The notes under the pieces are model-generated. The model saw only the letters and a list, made by a program, of their open reading frames with translations, was not told where the DNA came from and ran no database searches. From a bacterium ADurb.Bin157 (lineage in GTDB: Bacteria > Muiribacteriota > Ozemobacteria > Ozemobacterales > Ozemobacteraceae): a stretch of 37,133 nt of DNA. The translations under genes were made by a program, and so were the position numbers. Of this stretch, positions 7,901-14,934 are shown piece by piece; positions within the stretch are counted from its first letter, which is position 1; each line of letters starts with the position of its first letter. The stretch covers positions 1 to 37,133 of the forward strand of contig MWDD01000024.1 in the NCBI GenBank assembly GCA_002070375.1, read 5' to 3'.

Positions 7901-7952
7901 GTTTAAAGGTATAGCAAAGCCTGTGGCAGCATATAAAGTTAAATGGCAATAG
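4920..7952 (+). CDS. HEAT-repeat protein with C-terminal class III nucleotidyl cyclase domain
   Basis: The 1010-aa protein is soluble. Residues 1 to about 810 are a long array of HEAT-type helical repeats (SWHKREAAALALQNW, NWAVRKLAFEHLLSFG, SWALRLIASEQLSKLG and many more). A short helical linker (VLERRKQAMEEIEKYDEL) leads into a class III adenylate/guanylate cyclase domain. Asp852 (FTDVKGFT) and Asp896 (KIGDAFL) are the two metal-binding aspartates, and MGDAVNLASRIEG supplies the transition-state Asn and Arg. The catalytic residues look intact, so cyclic-nucleotide synthesis is likely; ATP versus GTP preference is not certain. The ATG at 4920 has AGGA 5 nt upstream. A TTG at 4908 is also in frame but less likely. 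The HEAT array probably senses or scaffolds a partner. It ends 24 nt before a convergent HEAT-PilT gene. Confidence 0.88.
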   Translation: MSQSPFDLIKSNDEAIWRNGLDILIKEHDKASFNGIVSMLSDISWHKREAAALALQNWQTPDLPSLLKDCLDPSQIDQFYWILKILGNLGTEECISLIKPVLSYKDSELRGYAVRALGLKCSLNNARALYPMLNDTNWAVRKLAFEHLLSFGEIILDDLRKIILASFNSSNHSVIALFIKIGRDDMIPELQTYYSKGSFAVRHAILSAIGELESNQAIDFLIDGLSDPSWALRLIASEQLSKLGHRAFDRLTASFGRTDSIVRHEIVKILVSLLSDKALPLINRLLSAPDQEHRMLAIENLARLKSDEATNTLISCLSDQDRIVSDYAADCLAQKSNLNLDLIIEKLNTEDENLRFQIIKIIGSIGGIALTPIIRILENGTKQERLFLLGVLQKIAPNEVLIALLINLLKDKYWPIRNAAANCLVRYETAGVRAVVIALNDQSDDVRFWASKVLSQIGPKAIKVLTDVLSDGTDPNLIPHIISALLSMSHPDAVPAVTKFLEDNDDYRIESVFASVPEITSKDVVSTILGLLTHPEERVAIWLSKLLTKLKSLNARRTVFLGLSHSNEKVRYYVSTVIASWENITENDIKIIGRQLFVERTVRNLRAVVVILAKNPFESALQSLNKFLENCDPPIMLDLMFEAAKQSHPKCLKMLDNYINQHSEIITLEDVEQVGNILSYLYKDSPEGLIKGLSSASKAYRMCCIIALDSISDRKLAFSIMENLIPDEDPEIMERAVKTLSKFLFHDDFRLKGAVTEFMLELGTFIEKPLAECIDNFENEIDRKAIIDLIESVGGKVDPTLLRKKNQEKVILSDSHLDEVLERRKQAMEEIEKYDELIKVSHTMDLAIMFTDVKGFTAFSSKASLSEVMSMLKQHDEILQPVFKKYGGDALKKIGDAFLVVFENHSNALLAAIEIQKRLREFNQTVPEERKLAIRIAINSGSVIRTENDVMGDAVNLASRIEGIADAFEIVISEFTLARIDKSVFELEPHGTHQFKGIAKPVAAYKVKWQ

Positions 7953-7976
7953 TCATTTACCGATTATACAAATGCT

Positions 7977-10739
7977 CTACTGCCTTTTATCAGAATTTTT
8001 TTGTTCATTTTTATCGTCTTGAGAGCTAATACCGTAAGCCCTGGCATTTTGTTTTCCAATTCTTTTTTCAAGGCGTTTTTGGAACTCTTTTTTATCTTCC
8101 GCATTTTTATAACCTTCGTCATATGCAATTTTTCTTGCGATAACAAGTTCTTCGAGACATTGATCCATTGTTATCATTCCATCTTGTCTGCTGGTTTGCA
8201 TTAGCGAAATGATCTGGTCGGTTTTGTCTTCTTTTATGCATCTTCTTATGGCAGTTGAACCCATTAGCACTTCATAAGCAAGTACACGACCGGTACTAAG
8301 ATATGCGGGAACAAGGCGCTGCGAAATTATACCTCTCAAAGAGCTTGCCAACTGCATTCTGATAGTCTGCTGCACATCGCCGGGAAAACTTCCGACAATT
8401 CTGTGAACTGATTCATAAGCGCTGTTAGTGTGTAATGTAGAGAACACAAGATGTCCGGTTTCTGAGGCGGCAATAGCTAATTTCATTGTTTCGAGGTCAC
8501 GCATTTCACCGACCAAAATAACGTCAGGATCTTCACGCAAAGCGCTTCTTAAAGCATTTGAGAATGAAAGAGTATTTGTTCCTAATTCTCTTTGGCTTAC
8601 AAGGCTGCGCTTATGGGGGTGAACAAATTCTATCGGGTCTTCGATTGTAATAATATGATCATATCTGATTCTGTTTATGTAGTCTATCATTGCGGCAAGA
8701 GTTGTCGATTTACCGGAACCGGTTGCTCCGGTAACAAGAACTAAGCCCGATTTATGATTACATATTTTTTCCATTATTGTTCTGTCCATTGCCAGGGCAT
8801 CAAAAGACGGAACAGTGTTCGGAATAATTCTAAAAACACCCGCCATGCCGTTTTTTTGCATAAAAACGTTTACGCGGAACCTAGCACAATCATGAACTTC
8901 ATACGAAAAGTCGAGTTCCATGGTTTTGTTAAATTCTTGTTTTTGTGCTTCATTCATGATAGAGAAAAGCAAATACCTACTTTTTTCGGGAGTTAAGCTT
9001 TCAAAGGTTGTTCTGACCAGTTCACCGTGAACTCTGATACTTGGAGGCAAGCCGATACTAATATGTAAATCGGAGCCGTTTTCTTCATGAAGATAGTACA
9101 GTAACTCTTTTAAGTCTGTAATGTTTTCTTTGGCGTATTTTCTCTTTAAAACTTTAATCTCGACATTTTCGGGTCTTAGTGAATCTAAATCAATGGTTTC
9201 TTTTTGCAAGACCACATCAAGCTGATCATCAGAGAGCTTTGAAAGCATTGCCACTATTCTGTCTTTATCCGAATCGGTGCTTCTGTCATAAAGTGAAAAC
9301 AAAGCGGGAACACCGTAATAATCTCGTCTTTTTAAGATTTCTCTTGACCACCAAGAAATGTCGTGGCTCTTGTCGAAACAAGACATGACCAAATCTTTCA
9401 AAAAAGCTTTTTTGGGTTGTTTTGCAAGATTTTCAACAATAGTATGTTTAATAGAAATATCTTTATCGTCAAGCTTTAACAACAATAAGTTTGCAACAAG
9501 TTCAAATCTTTGAAGTTTTGAAATAGCTTCTATTGCGCAAGTTCTAACAAGAGTGTTTTTTGAGTTATCTATAACAAACAACAAAGGTCTTATAGACTCT
9601 TTTGAACCAAGAATACCTATAACTTTCAAAATTTGTATTATCAGATCTTCGTCTTCGGTATCAAGATGTGAAACCAGAGTATCTACAGCTAATACTCCAA
9701 GCTGAACTATTATACTTTGAGCATAATCTCGTATAAATATTGTTTCATCTTTTAGAAATGGCAATAAAATGGGAATAACTTTTGAGTCTCTGACTTCTCC
9801 AAGTGCGGTAAGAAGGAAATATTTACCGTCTTGGTTCGGGTTTCCAAATGTATCATTAAACATCTGAACTACTTCAAGGCCAAGAATTCGGCCCAATAGT
9901 TTCATCATGCTCATTTTCGTTTCTCTTGATACAGTCGGAAAAACGCTTAACACCGGTTGAACTATATCTCTTCCCCAGTTTGCCAAAGATTTAATGGCTT
10001 CTTGTCTGACTATCAATGACTCGTCATCTAATAGCCACAATAAAACTTTAAGGGAATTCTCGGTTTTAATTTCACCGAAACCGGCACAAAGGTAAGGTTT
10101 ATATACGCCGTGAGCATCAGCTTCAAGCATTTTTTGGAACAATGTAAACGCTTTTTCTCTTAAAATCAGGGGAATAAGTTTAATACATTCATATTTTTGG
10201 TAACTTGAGCAGCTTTGGAAATATTCCTGAATAATTTGATATATAGAATCGCCTTGTTCAATCAAGGCTCTTTTTGCTTGTTTACTGATTATCCAGCTTG
10301 GATCGCTTATTTTATCGAGAAAAGCAAGAATCACTCTTTTGTCCGGATTTTTTGACAAAGATTCAAGGGCTGTTTTTCTGATTTCATCATTTTCACGACT
10401 ATCTAATATATCAAGCAACTCATCTGTTTTTAAAAAGCCCAGCTCCATCATAATGAAGTATGCCCAAAATCTGACGGTAGGATCAGTTGAAAGTCGCAAG
10501 GCAGGAAGAATATCTTTCAAGATAGTAGGATAATTTATAACAATCTGAACTGTCTTTTTTTGAATATTTTCGCTTTTATTCGATAAGGCAAGGGGTAAAA
10601 CAGTGGAGATAACCCTTTTTTGTTTGTCTGATGTTTGCGATTGCAACAGGGAAAGCAACTTATCAAGAGCCTGTTCGTTATCTATAAAATCAGCGCTTCT
10701 GAATTTGTCCTGCAAGCTGATAATGATTTCTTCGATCAT
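7977..10739 (-). CDS. HEAT-repeat protein fused to a PilT-type ATPase
   Basis: This 920-aa protein has HEAT repeats over about residues 1-530 and then a complete type IV pilus retraction-type (PilT/GspE) ATPase. The ATPase has an N-terminal PAS-like region (DLHISIGLPPSIRVHGEL), Walker A GATGSGKSTT with Lys677, an Asp-box region (HIITIEDPIEF), Walker B DVILVGEMRD and a His box HLVFSTLHTNSA. The PilT AIRNLIRE motif is altered to AIRRCIKE. The tail of about 40 residues is charged. Ordinary PilT is about 350 aa, so the HEAT half is an addition. The start has GGAATG 9 nt upstream. No other pilus gene is in the window. It may power or regulate twitching, with the HEAT array as a docking surface. 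Confidence 0.88.
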   Translation of the reverse strand: MIEEIIISLQDKFRSADFIDNEQALDKLLSLLQSQTSDKQKRVISTVLPLALSNKSENIQKKTVQIVINYPTILKDILPALRLSTDPTVRFWAYFIMMELGFLKTDELLDILDSRENDEIRKTALESLSKNPDKRVILAFLDKISDPSWIISKQAKRALIEQGDSIYQIIQEYFQSCSSYQKYECIKLIPLILREKAFTLFQKMLEADAHGVYKPYLCAGFGEIKTENSLKVLLWLLDDESLIVRQEAIKSLANWGRDIVQPVLSVFPTVSRETKMSMMKLLGRILGLEVVQMFNDTFGNPNQDGKYFLLTALGEVRDSKVIPILLPFLKDETIFIRDYAQSIIVQLGVLAVDTLVSHLDTEDEDLIIQILKVIGILGSKESIRPLLFVIDNSKNTLVRTCAIEAISKLQRFELVANLLLLKLDDKDISIKHTIVENLAKQPKKAFLKDLVMSCFDKSHDISWWSREILKRRDYYGVPALFSLYDRSTDSDKDRIVAMLSKLSDDQLDVVLQKETIDLDSLRPENVEIKVLKRKYAKENITDLKELLYYLHEENGSDLHISIGLPPSIRVHGELVRTTFESLTPEKSRYLLFSIMNEAQKQEFNKTMELDFSYEVHDCARFRVNVFMQKNGMAGVFRIIPNTVPSFDALAMDRTIMEKICNHKSGLVLVTGATGSGKSTTLAAMIDYINRIRYDHIITIEDPIEFVHPHKRSLVSQRELGTNTLSFSNALRSALREDPDVILVGEMRDLETMKLAIAASETGHLVFSTLHTNSAYESVHRIVGSFPGDVQQTIRMQLASSLRGIISQRLVPAYLSTGRVLAYEVLMGSTAIRRCIKEDKTDQIISLMQTSRQDGMITMDQCLEELVIARKIAYDEGYKNAEDKKEFQKRLEKRIGKQNARAYGISSQDDKNEQKNSDKRQ

Positions 10740-10777
10740 TTAAAGTAACATTCCTTAAATTTCAAATTAATGGCTGT

Positions 10778-10808
10778 ATTATAACACAATACTCAAGATA
10801 AAATACAA
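10778..10808 (-). promoter_or_regulatory. promoter of the HEAT-PilT gene
   Basis: On the bottom strand a perfect TATAAT (10783-10778) is preceded by TG one base away, an extended -10. TTGTAT (10808-10803) lies 19 bp upstream, longer than ideal but tolerable with an extended -10. The predicted start is near 10771, about 30 nt before the ATG at 10739. Confidence 0.5.
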
Positions 10809-10812
10809 AAGT

Positions 10813-11517
10813 TTAAATTGGTACAGTATTAAAACCGTTTTGCGCAAGCAAATAAGTATTAGCGGTAAGAAAAAAGTCTGCTTTTGCAAGCATACAAGAA
10901 CAATATATTTGGACGCTAAAGTCATTTGCCGGCAAATTTCGGTCAATTATCATTTGTAAAACCCCCTCATTAAAAGGCGCTTGAACAAATATATTTTGAA
11001 TTAATAAAAAGTCTTTAAGTTTTTCAAAATATGCACCGCTTTTATGAGATCTGCTCAGAAAAAAATGTGACAGAATAACGGGCAAAATCAAACATTCAGC
11101 ACGATTTACCGCTTGAAACACTCTGTCAGCCGCCGGCGAATCAGTTAACCAAACAAGCATGGCATCAAGATCTAACCCCAGTTTACCCGCAGAAAAGAAC
11201 AGATTAGTTTCGACAGTTTTAAACTCAGGTGCCTTAACTAATCCCTTAAGAAGGCCTCTGCCTTTTAAGAATTTTTCTTTCCAGTAAGCGGAAACTTCTG
11301 AATAATCTTCGTAATAAGTCGTTCCTTTGCGCTGTTCAAGCCATGTATCGATTTCTTTTTCTAAAAATATTGATTTTCTGCCTGCATGTCTCGCCATTGA
11401 CGCGAAGTCTGGTCTATGATTTGGTGAGCTCGGGGACATCCAAGCTTGTATTGTATGTTTTGAGACTCTCAATTTTTCAGCGACTTCAATTAAAGTAAGA
11501 ATTACATTTTTTTCCAT
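10813..11517 (-). CDS. HTH-PIN fusion protein
   Basis: The 234-aa protein has two parts. Residues about 5-65 resemble an excisionase/MerR-like DNA-binding domain (LTLIEVAEKLRVSKHTIQAWM, ending KSIFLEKEIDTWLEQR). Residues about 105-234 resemble a PIN ribonuclease domain, with LDLDAMLVWLTDSPAADRVF for the first acidic strand and NDFSVQIYCSCMLAKADFF followed by LTAN for the later ones. The usual second acidic residue (in a T.xEL-type segment) is replaced by VILSHFF, so the nuclease may be altered or inactive. The start at 11517 has GAGG 7 nt upstream; a longer in-frame extension to 11601 would run through its own promoter. It could be a single-chain, self-regulated toxin-like protein. No separate antitoxin is adjacent. 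Confidence 0.65.
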   Translation of the reverse strand: MEKNVILTLIEVAEKLRVSKHTIQAWMSPSSPNHRPDFASMARHAGRKSIFLEKEIDTWLEQRKGTTYYEDYSEVSAYWKEKFLKGRGLLKGLVKAPEFKTVETNLFFSAGKLGLDLDAMLVWLTDSPAADRVFQAVNRAECLILPVILSHFFLSRSHKSGAYFEKLKDFLLIQNIFVQAPFNEGVLQMIIDRNLPANDFSVQIYCSCMLAKADFFLTANTYLLAQNGFNTVPI

Positions 11518-11537
11518 AACAGACCTCTTTTCGATAT

Positions 11538-11571
11538 ATAGCAATATATAACAATATTTAAAAATATGCAA
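11538..11571 (-). promoter_or_regulatory. promoter of the HTH-PIN gene with tandem 10-bp repeat
   Basis: On the bottom strand TTGCAT (11571-11566), a 17-bp spacer and TATATT (11548-11543) form a good promoter, with a start near 11536 and a short leader. Two adjacent 10-bp direct repeats, ATAGCAATAT (11538-11547) and ATAACAATAT (11548-11557) on the top strand, overlap the -10. They are well placed to be an operator for the gene's own HTH domain. Confidence 0.6.
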
Positions 11572-11642
11572 TACAAAAGGGGCATTTGATGCGAGTTTCA
11601 AAGAAAAGCATCATCAACAAACAACTTCCGTTGAAATTTTTC

Positions 11643-11671
11643 TTGACCTTGCAGAAACTTTTAGCTAGAAT
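11643..11671 (+). promoter_or_regulatory. promoter of the rpsB operon
   Basis: TTGACC (11643-11648), a 17-bp spacer and TAGAAT (11666-11671) give a near-consensus sigma-70 promoter. The predicted start is about 11678, with a leader of roughly 40 nt that contains the strong GGAGG ribosome site of rpsB. Confidence 0.7.
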
Positions 11672-11719
11672 ACTCGTCACCAACTTAACCTATTGGAAAT
11701 TTATTTGGAGGACAAAAAT

Positions 11720-12526
11720 ATGTCTACGGTTTCTATGAAAAGCCTGCTCGAAGCCGGCGTACACTTCGGGCATCAGACAAGAAGATGGAATCCCAAAATG
11801 GCGAAATACATCTTCACAGCACGCAACGGTATCTACATCATCGATCTTCAAAAAACTACCAAGCTCCTTGACGAAGCTTGTGATTTTATTAAAAGCGTAG
11901 TTCGCGAAGGTAAACCTATTTTATTTGTAAGCACTAAAAGACAGGCACAAGAAATTATAAAACAAGAAGCAGAACGCTGTGGCATGTATTTTATAAATTA
12001 TCGTTGGCTTGGCGGCATGTTGACTAACCATGTTACAATCGAAAAACGCATTCAGAGATTAAAAGAGCTTAACGATCTCGTAGACAGCGGCAAAATCGAA
12101 TCATACCCCAAAAAAGAAGCTTCAAAAATGCGCAAAGATCGTGAAAAATTAGATCGCGCTCTTGGGGGAATCAAAGATATGAAGGGTATGCCGGGTGCAA
12201 TTTTTGTAATTGACCCTCACAAAGAAGCTATTGCAATAGCTGAAGCCCGCAAAGTCGGAATCCCTATAATTTCTGTAGTTGACACCAACTGTGATCCTGA
12301 CAACATTGATTTCGTAATTCCCGGGAACGATGACGCTATACGCGCAGTTAAGCTTGTAACCAGCTTAATTTCTGATTCTGTGCTCGAAGCTCTCGAAGGC
12401 AAATCTTTTGACGAAGTAAGCGAATCAGCTGAAATCGAAACAGAAATGGGAGAAGGCGAAATTGACATGGCAGCTGCGTTGTCTATTGATACCGACTTTA
12501 GTGGCAAAGAACAAGAAGAAAATTAA
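11720..12526 (+). CDS. rpsB: 30S ribosomal protein S2
   Basis: This 268-aa protein is ribosomal protein S2 of the small subunit. It carries the family landmarks [19 protein letters not shown] near the N-terminus, [10 protein letters not shown], and [34 protein letters not shown]. The tail after about residue 230 is acidic. The ATG at 11720 follows GGAGG by 8 nt; an upstream in-frame ATG at 11693 would add MEIYLEDKN and is rejected. It heads the rpsB-tsf-pyrH-frr gene order that is conserved across bacteria. Confidence 0.98.
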   Translation: MSTVSMKSLLEAGVHFGHQTRRWNPKMAKYIFTARNGIYIIDLQKTTKLLDEACDFIKSVVREGKPILFVSTKRQAQEIIKQEAERCGMYFINYRWLGGMLTNHVTIEKRIQRLKELNDLVDSGKIESYPKKEASKMRKDREKLDRALGGIKDMKGMPGAIFVIDPHKEAIAIAEARKVGIPIISVVDTNCDPDNIDFVIPGNDDAIRAVKLVTSLISDSVLEALEGKSFDEVSESAEIETEMGEGEIDMAAALSIDTDFSGKEQEEN

Positions 12527-12568
12527 GTTAGCGATATTTATCAGTTAATGTTACGAAAGGTGAAAATA

Positions 12569-13498
12569 ATGATTACAGCTCAGATGGTAAAAGAACTGCG
12601 TGAAAAGACCGGTGCCGGCATGATGAAATGCAAAGAAGCACTTAATGAATGCAACGGGAACCTGGAAGAAGCTATAGATTTTTTGAGAAAAAAAGGTTTA
12701 GCCTCTGCTGACAAACGCTCAGGCCGTGCAACTTCACAAGGTCTTGTCGTTCCTTTAATTTCAGAAAATCGCCGCACAGCGGGTATTGTAGAAGCTAATT
12801 GTGAAACAGACTTTGTTGCAAAAACCGATGATTTCATCAATTTTGCAAACAAACTTGCTGAGCTTGTTCTTAATACTCCTTCCGTAAAATCGACATCTGA
12901 TCTTGAAAAACTTAGCATTGACGGTCAGACCATTGACGACTACCGCAAAAGTATGATCGCAAAAACAGGTGAAAACATCACAATAGGTCGTGCCGAACAT
13001 TTAGAAATTCCTTCAGGCGGCAACGGATTCTTTGATAACTACGTTCACGGCAATGGAGCCATCGGAGTTATCGTTGAGGTAAAAACTGCCGACAGCGCAG
13101 TTGCAACTAATACAGAAGCAATTCAAACGGTACATAATATCGCTTTGCAGGCAGCGGCCATGAAGCCTCTTTATACATTCAGCAACGATGTTCCGGTAGA
13201 AGTTATGAATCGCGAAAAAGATGTTATCATCGGACAAATTAAAAATGATCCGAAAAATGCTAACAAACCTGAAGAAATCGTTAATAAAATTGTAGAAGGC
13301 AGACTGGCAAAATATTGTGAAGAAAACTGTCTTTTCAATCAAGTTTTCTTTCTGGATGACACTAAAAAGATCTCTGATTTACTTGCCGATTTGAGCAAGA
13401 AAATCGGAAGTGAAGTGACTCTTGTATCATTCAGAAGATGGGCTCGCGGCGAAGGTTGCGAAACGCCTGAAGTAGCAACTGCCGAAGCAGGTGCATAA
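12569..13498 (+). CDS. tsf: translation elongation factor Ts
   Basis: The 309-aa protein is the guanine nucleotide exchange factor for EF-Tu. It has the N-terminal UBA-like segment (MVKELREKTGAGMMKCKEAL) and the TDFVAKTDDF motif that contacts EF-Tu. A full-length C-terminal core follows. The start at 12569 has AGGTG upstream; a longer version from 12548 is unlikely. It lies 42 nt downstream of rpsB in the same operon. Confidence 0.97.
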   Translation: MITAQMVKELREKTGAGMMKCKEALNECNGNLEEAIDFLRKKGLASADKRSGRATSQGLVVPLISENRRTAGIVEANCETDFVAKTDDFINFANKLAELVLNTPSVKSTSDLEKLSIDGQTIDDYRKSMIAKTGENITIGRAEHLEIPSGGNGFFDNYVHGNGAIGVIVEVKTADSAVATNTEAIQTVHNIALQAAAMKPLYTFSNDVPVEVMNREKDVIIGQIKNDPKNANKPEEIVNKIVEGRLAKYCEENCLFNQVFFLDDTKKISDLLADLSKKIGSEVTLVSFRRWARGEGCETPEVATAEAGA

Positions 13499-13534
13499 GG
13501 TTAAGTGAACAGTTCTCCAAAATAATGGAAATGC

Positions 13535-13562
13535 AGAGACGCTTGCAAATGCGGGCGTCTCT
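13535..13562 (+). other. stem-loop between tsf and pyrH
   Basis: AGAGACGC (13535-13542) and GCGTCTCT (13555-13562) are perfect 8-bp inverted arms around a 12-nt loop. There is no T run after it, so it is more likely an attenuating or mRNA-processing structure than a full intrinsic terminator. The pyrH ribosome site lies just downstream. Confidence 0.5.
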
Positions 13563-13584
13563 ATCTATATCAGGAAGCTAGACC

Positions 13585-14316
13585 ATGCAAAAACCAAGAT
13601 TTAAAAGACCGTTGTTAAAACTCAGCGGCGAAATGTTCGGCGGCAAAGATGGATATGGTTTTGACCGCGAAGCTCTTGAGGCGTTTGCGCGAGAGGTTAG
13701 ATCATTAGTTGATTCCGGAATTACACCCGGCATAGTAATCGGCGGAGGAAATTTTTTCAGAGGCGCAAAATCAACTTTACCATCTTTAAAACGACACAAT
13801 GCAGATTCAGTCGGAATGCTAGCAACAGTAATGAATTCAATATGTTTTGCCGATCATCTTGAAGCAATCGGAGTAAAAACAGCTGTTTTTTCAGCCATGC
13901 CGATTGGCACATTCACAAAAGTTTATGACATAAATTTAGCCCGTTCCTATATGGATGAAAATACTTGTTGCATTTTTTCCGGAGGCACAGGTCATCCTTA
14001 TTTCAGCACAGATTCAGGTTCAGCTTTAAGAGCTGTCGAAGTTGGTTGCGATGTTTTGATAAAAGCGACAAAAGTCGACGGAATATATGACAGCGACCCG
14101 ATTAAAAACAAAAATGCGCACAAATTTACGGAAATAACTTTTGAAGAGGTTCTTACAAAGAAGCTTGGGGTAATGGATTTGGTAGCCATTACTCTTTGCC
14201 GCGACAATAAATTGCCACTTAAGGTATTGTCTCTCAATGACTCCGGAGTTCTATTAAAAGCTTGTATGGGTGAAAAGATAGGCACGAATGTAATCGAAGA
14301 TAACAAAAATATATAA
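13585..14316 (+). CDS. pyrH: UMP kinase
   Basis: The 243-aa protein phosphorylates UMP to UDP in pyrimidine nucleotide synthesis. It belongs to the amino acid kinase fold, with the P-loop-like LLKLSGEMFGG, the glycine-rich GIVIGGGNFFRG, the TGHPYFSTDSGSALRA segment and ATKVDGIYDSDP. The start has AGGA about 10 nt upstream. The length is normal for bacterial UMP kinase. It sits in its usual place between tsf and frr. Confidence 0.97.
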   Translation: MQKPRFKRPLLKLSGEMFGGKDGYGFDREALEAFAREVRSLVDSGITPGIVIGGGNFFRGAKSTLPSLKRHNADSVGMLATVMNSICFADHLEAIGVKTAVFSAMPIGTFTKVYDINLARSYMDENTCCIFSGGTGHPYFSTDSGSALRAVEVGCDVLIKATKVDGIYDSDPIKNKNAHKFTEITFEEVLTKKLGVMDLVAITLCRDNKLPLKVLSLNDSGVLLKACMGEKIGTNVIEDNKNI

Positions 14317-14333
14317 TCGAAAGGACAATTACT

Positions 14334-14894
14334 ATGTCAATAGAATCAATTATTACAGATTCAAAAAACAAAATGCTTCAATCGATAGAAGTCTTAAAAA
14401 AAGATTATTCTACTATGCGTACTTCTCGCGCAACTCCATCGCTTTTAAGCCGCATTACCGTAAATCAGTATGGTTCAGAAGTGCCCTTACAGCACGTTGC
14501 TTCTGTTTCTGCGCCTGATCCGAAATCTCTTGTAATTCAGCCCTGGGACAAAACAGTTTTGCCTGAAATTGAAAAGGCTATTTTAAAATCAGATTTAGGT
14601 TTAAACCCTCAAAACGACGGCAATTTAATTCGTTTGCCTATTCCCTCTCTCACAGAGGAACGCCGCAATGATTTGGTAAAGAATGCCAAAAAGAAGTCAG
14701 AAGAATACAAGGTTGCGTTGAGAAATATCAGAAGAGACGCGAATGACCTGTTTAAGGCCATGGAAAAAAAGAGCGAAATCACTCAAGATGAGAGCAAAAA
14801 AGCACAAGATCGCATCCAAAAATTGACTGATGAAAACATTGACCAAATTCAGAAGATTTTCACTGCTAAAGAAAATGAAATAATGGGTAAATAA
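14334..14894 (+). CDS. frr: ribosome recycling factor
   Basis: The 186-aa protein releases ribosomes from mRNA after termination together with EF-G. Family motifs include the STMRTSRATPSLL region, LVIQPWDK, LNPQNDGNLIRLPIPSLTEERR and the C-terminal helix around KKSEITQDESKKAQDRIQKL. The start is preceded by AAAGGAC. It follows pyrH by 17 nt. Confidence 0.97.
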   Translation: MSIESIITDSKNKMLQSIEVLKKDYSTMRTSRATPSLLSRITVNQYGSEVPLQHVASVSAPDPKSLVIQPWDKTVLPEIEKAILKSDLGLNPQNDGNLIRLPIPSLTEERRNDLVKNAKKKSEEYKVALRNIRRDANDLFKAMEKKSEITQDESKKAQDRIQKLTDENIDQIQKIFTAKENEIMGK

Positions 14895-14900
14895 CCCTTT

Positions 14901-14925
14901 AACGGCATGCTTTGTGCATGCCGTT
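14901..14925 (+). other. strong hairpin between frr and the ferredoxin-uppS gene
   Basis: AACGGCATGC (14901-14910) and GCATGCCGTT (14916-14925) form a perfect 10-bp stem with a TTTGT loop. It ends 9 nt before the ATG of the next gene and is followed by an A-rich stretch, not a U run, on the top strand. It occupies the place where a Shine-Dalgarno would be expected. It may terminate weakly, stabilise the frr mRNA or control translation of the next gene. Confidence 0.55.
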
Positions 14926-14934
14926 TAAAAAAAC

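Noticed and set aside
4920..7952. TPR or ARM repeat solenoid as an alternative to HEAT
   Set aside because: The repeat pattern (D..W.VR..A...L...G) fits HEAT/PBS-lyase-type repeats better than TPR.
10813..11601. Longer version of the HTH-PIN protein starting at 11601
   Set aside because: The extra 28 residues would be translated across the predicted promoter and start site. The ATG at 11517 has a good GAGG ribosome site.
14901..14925. Intrinsic terminator after frr
   Set aside because: The stem is strong, but the top strand continues with A-rich sequence and no U run follows, so it is reported only as a hairpin.
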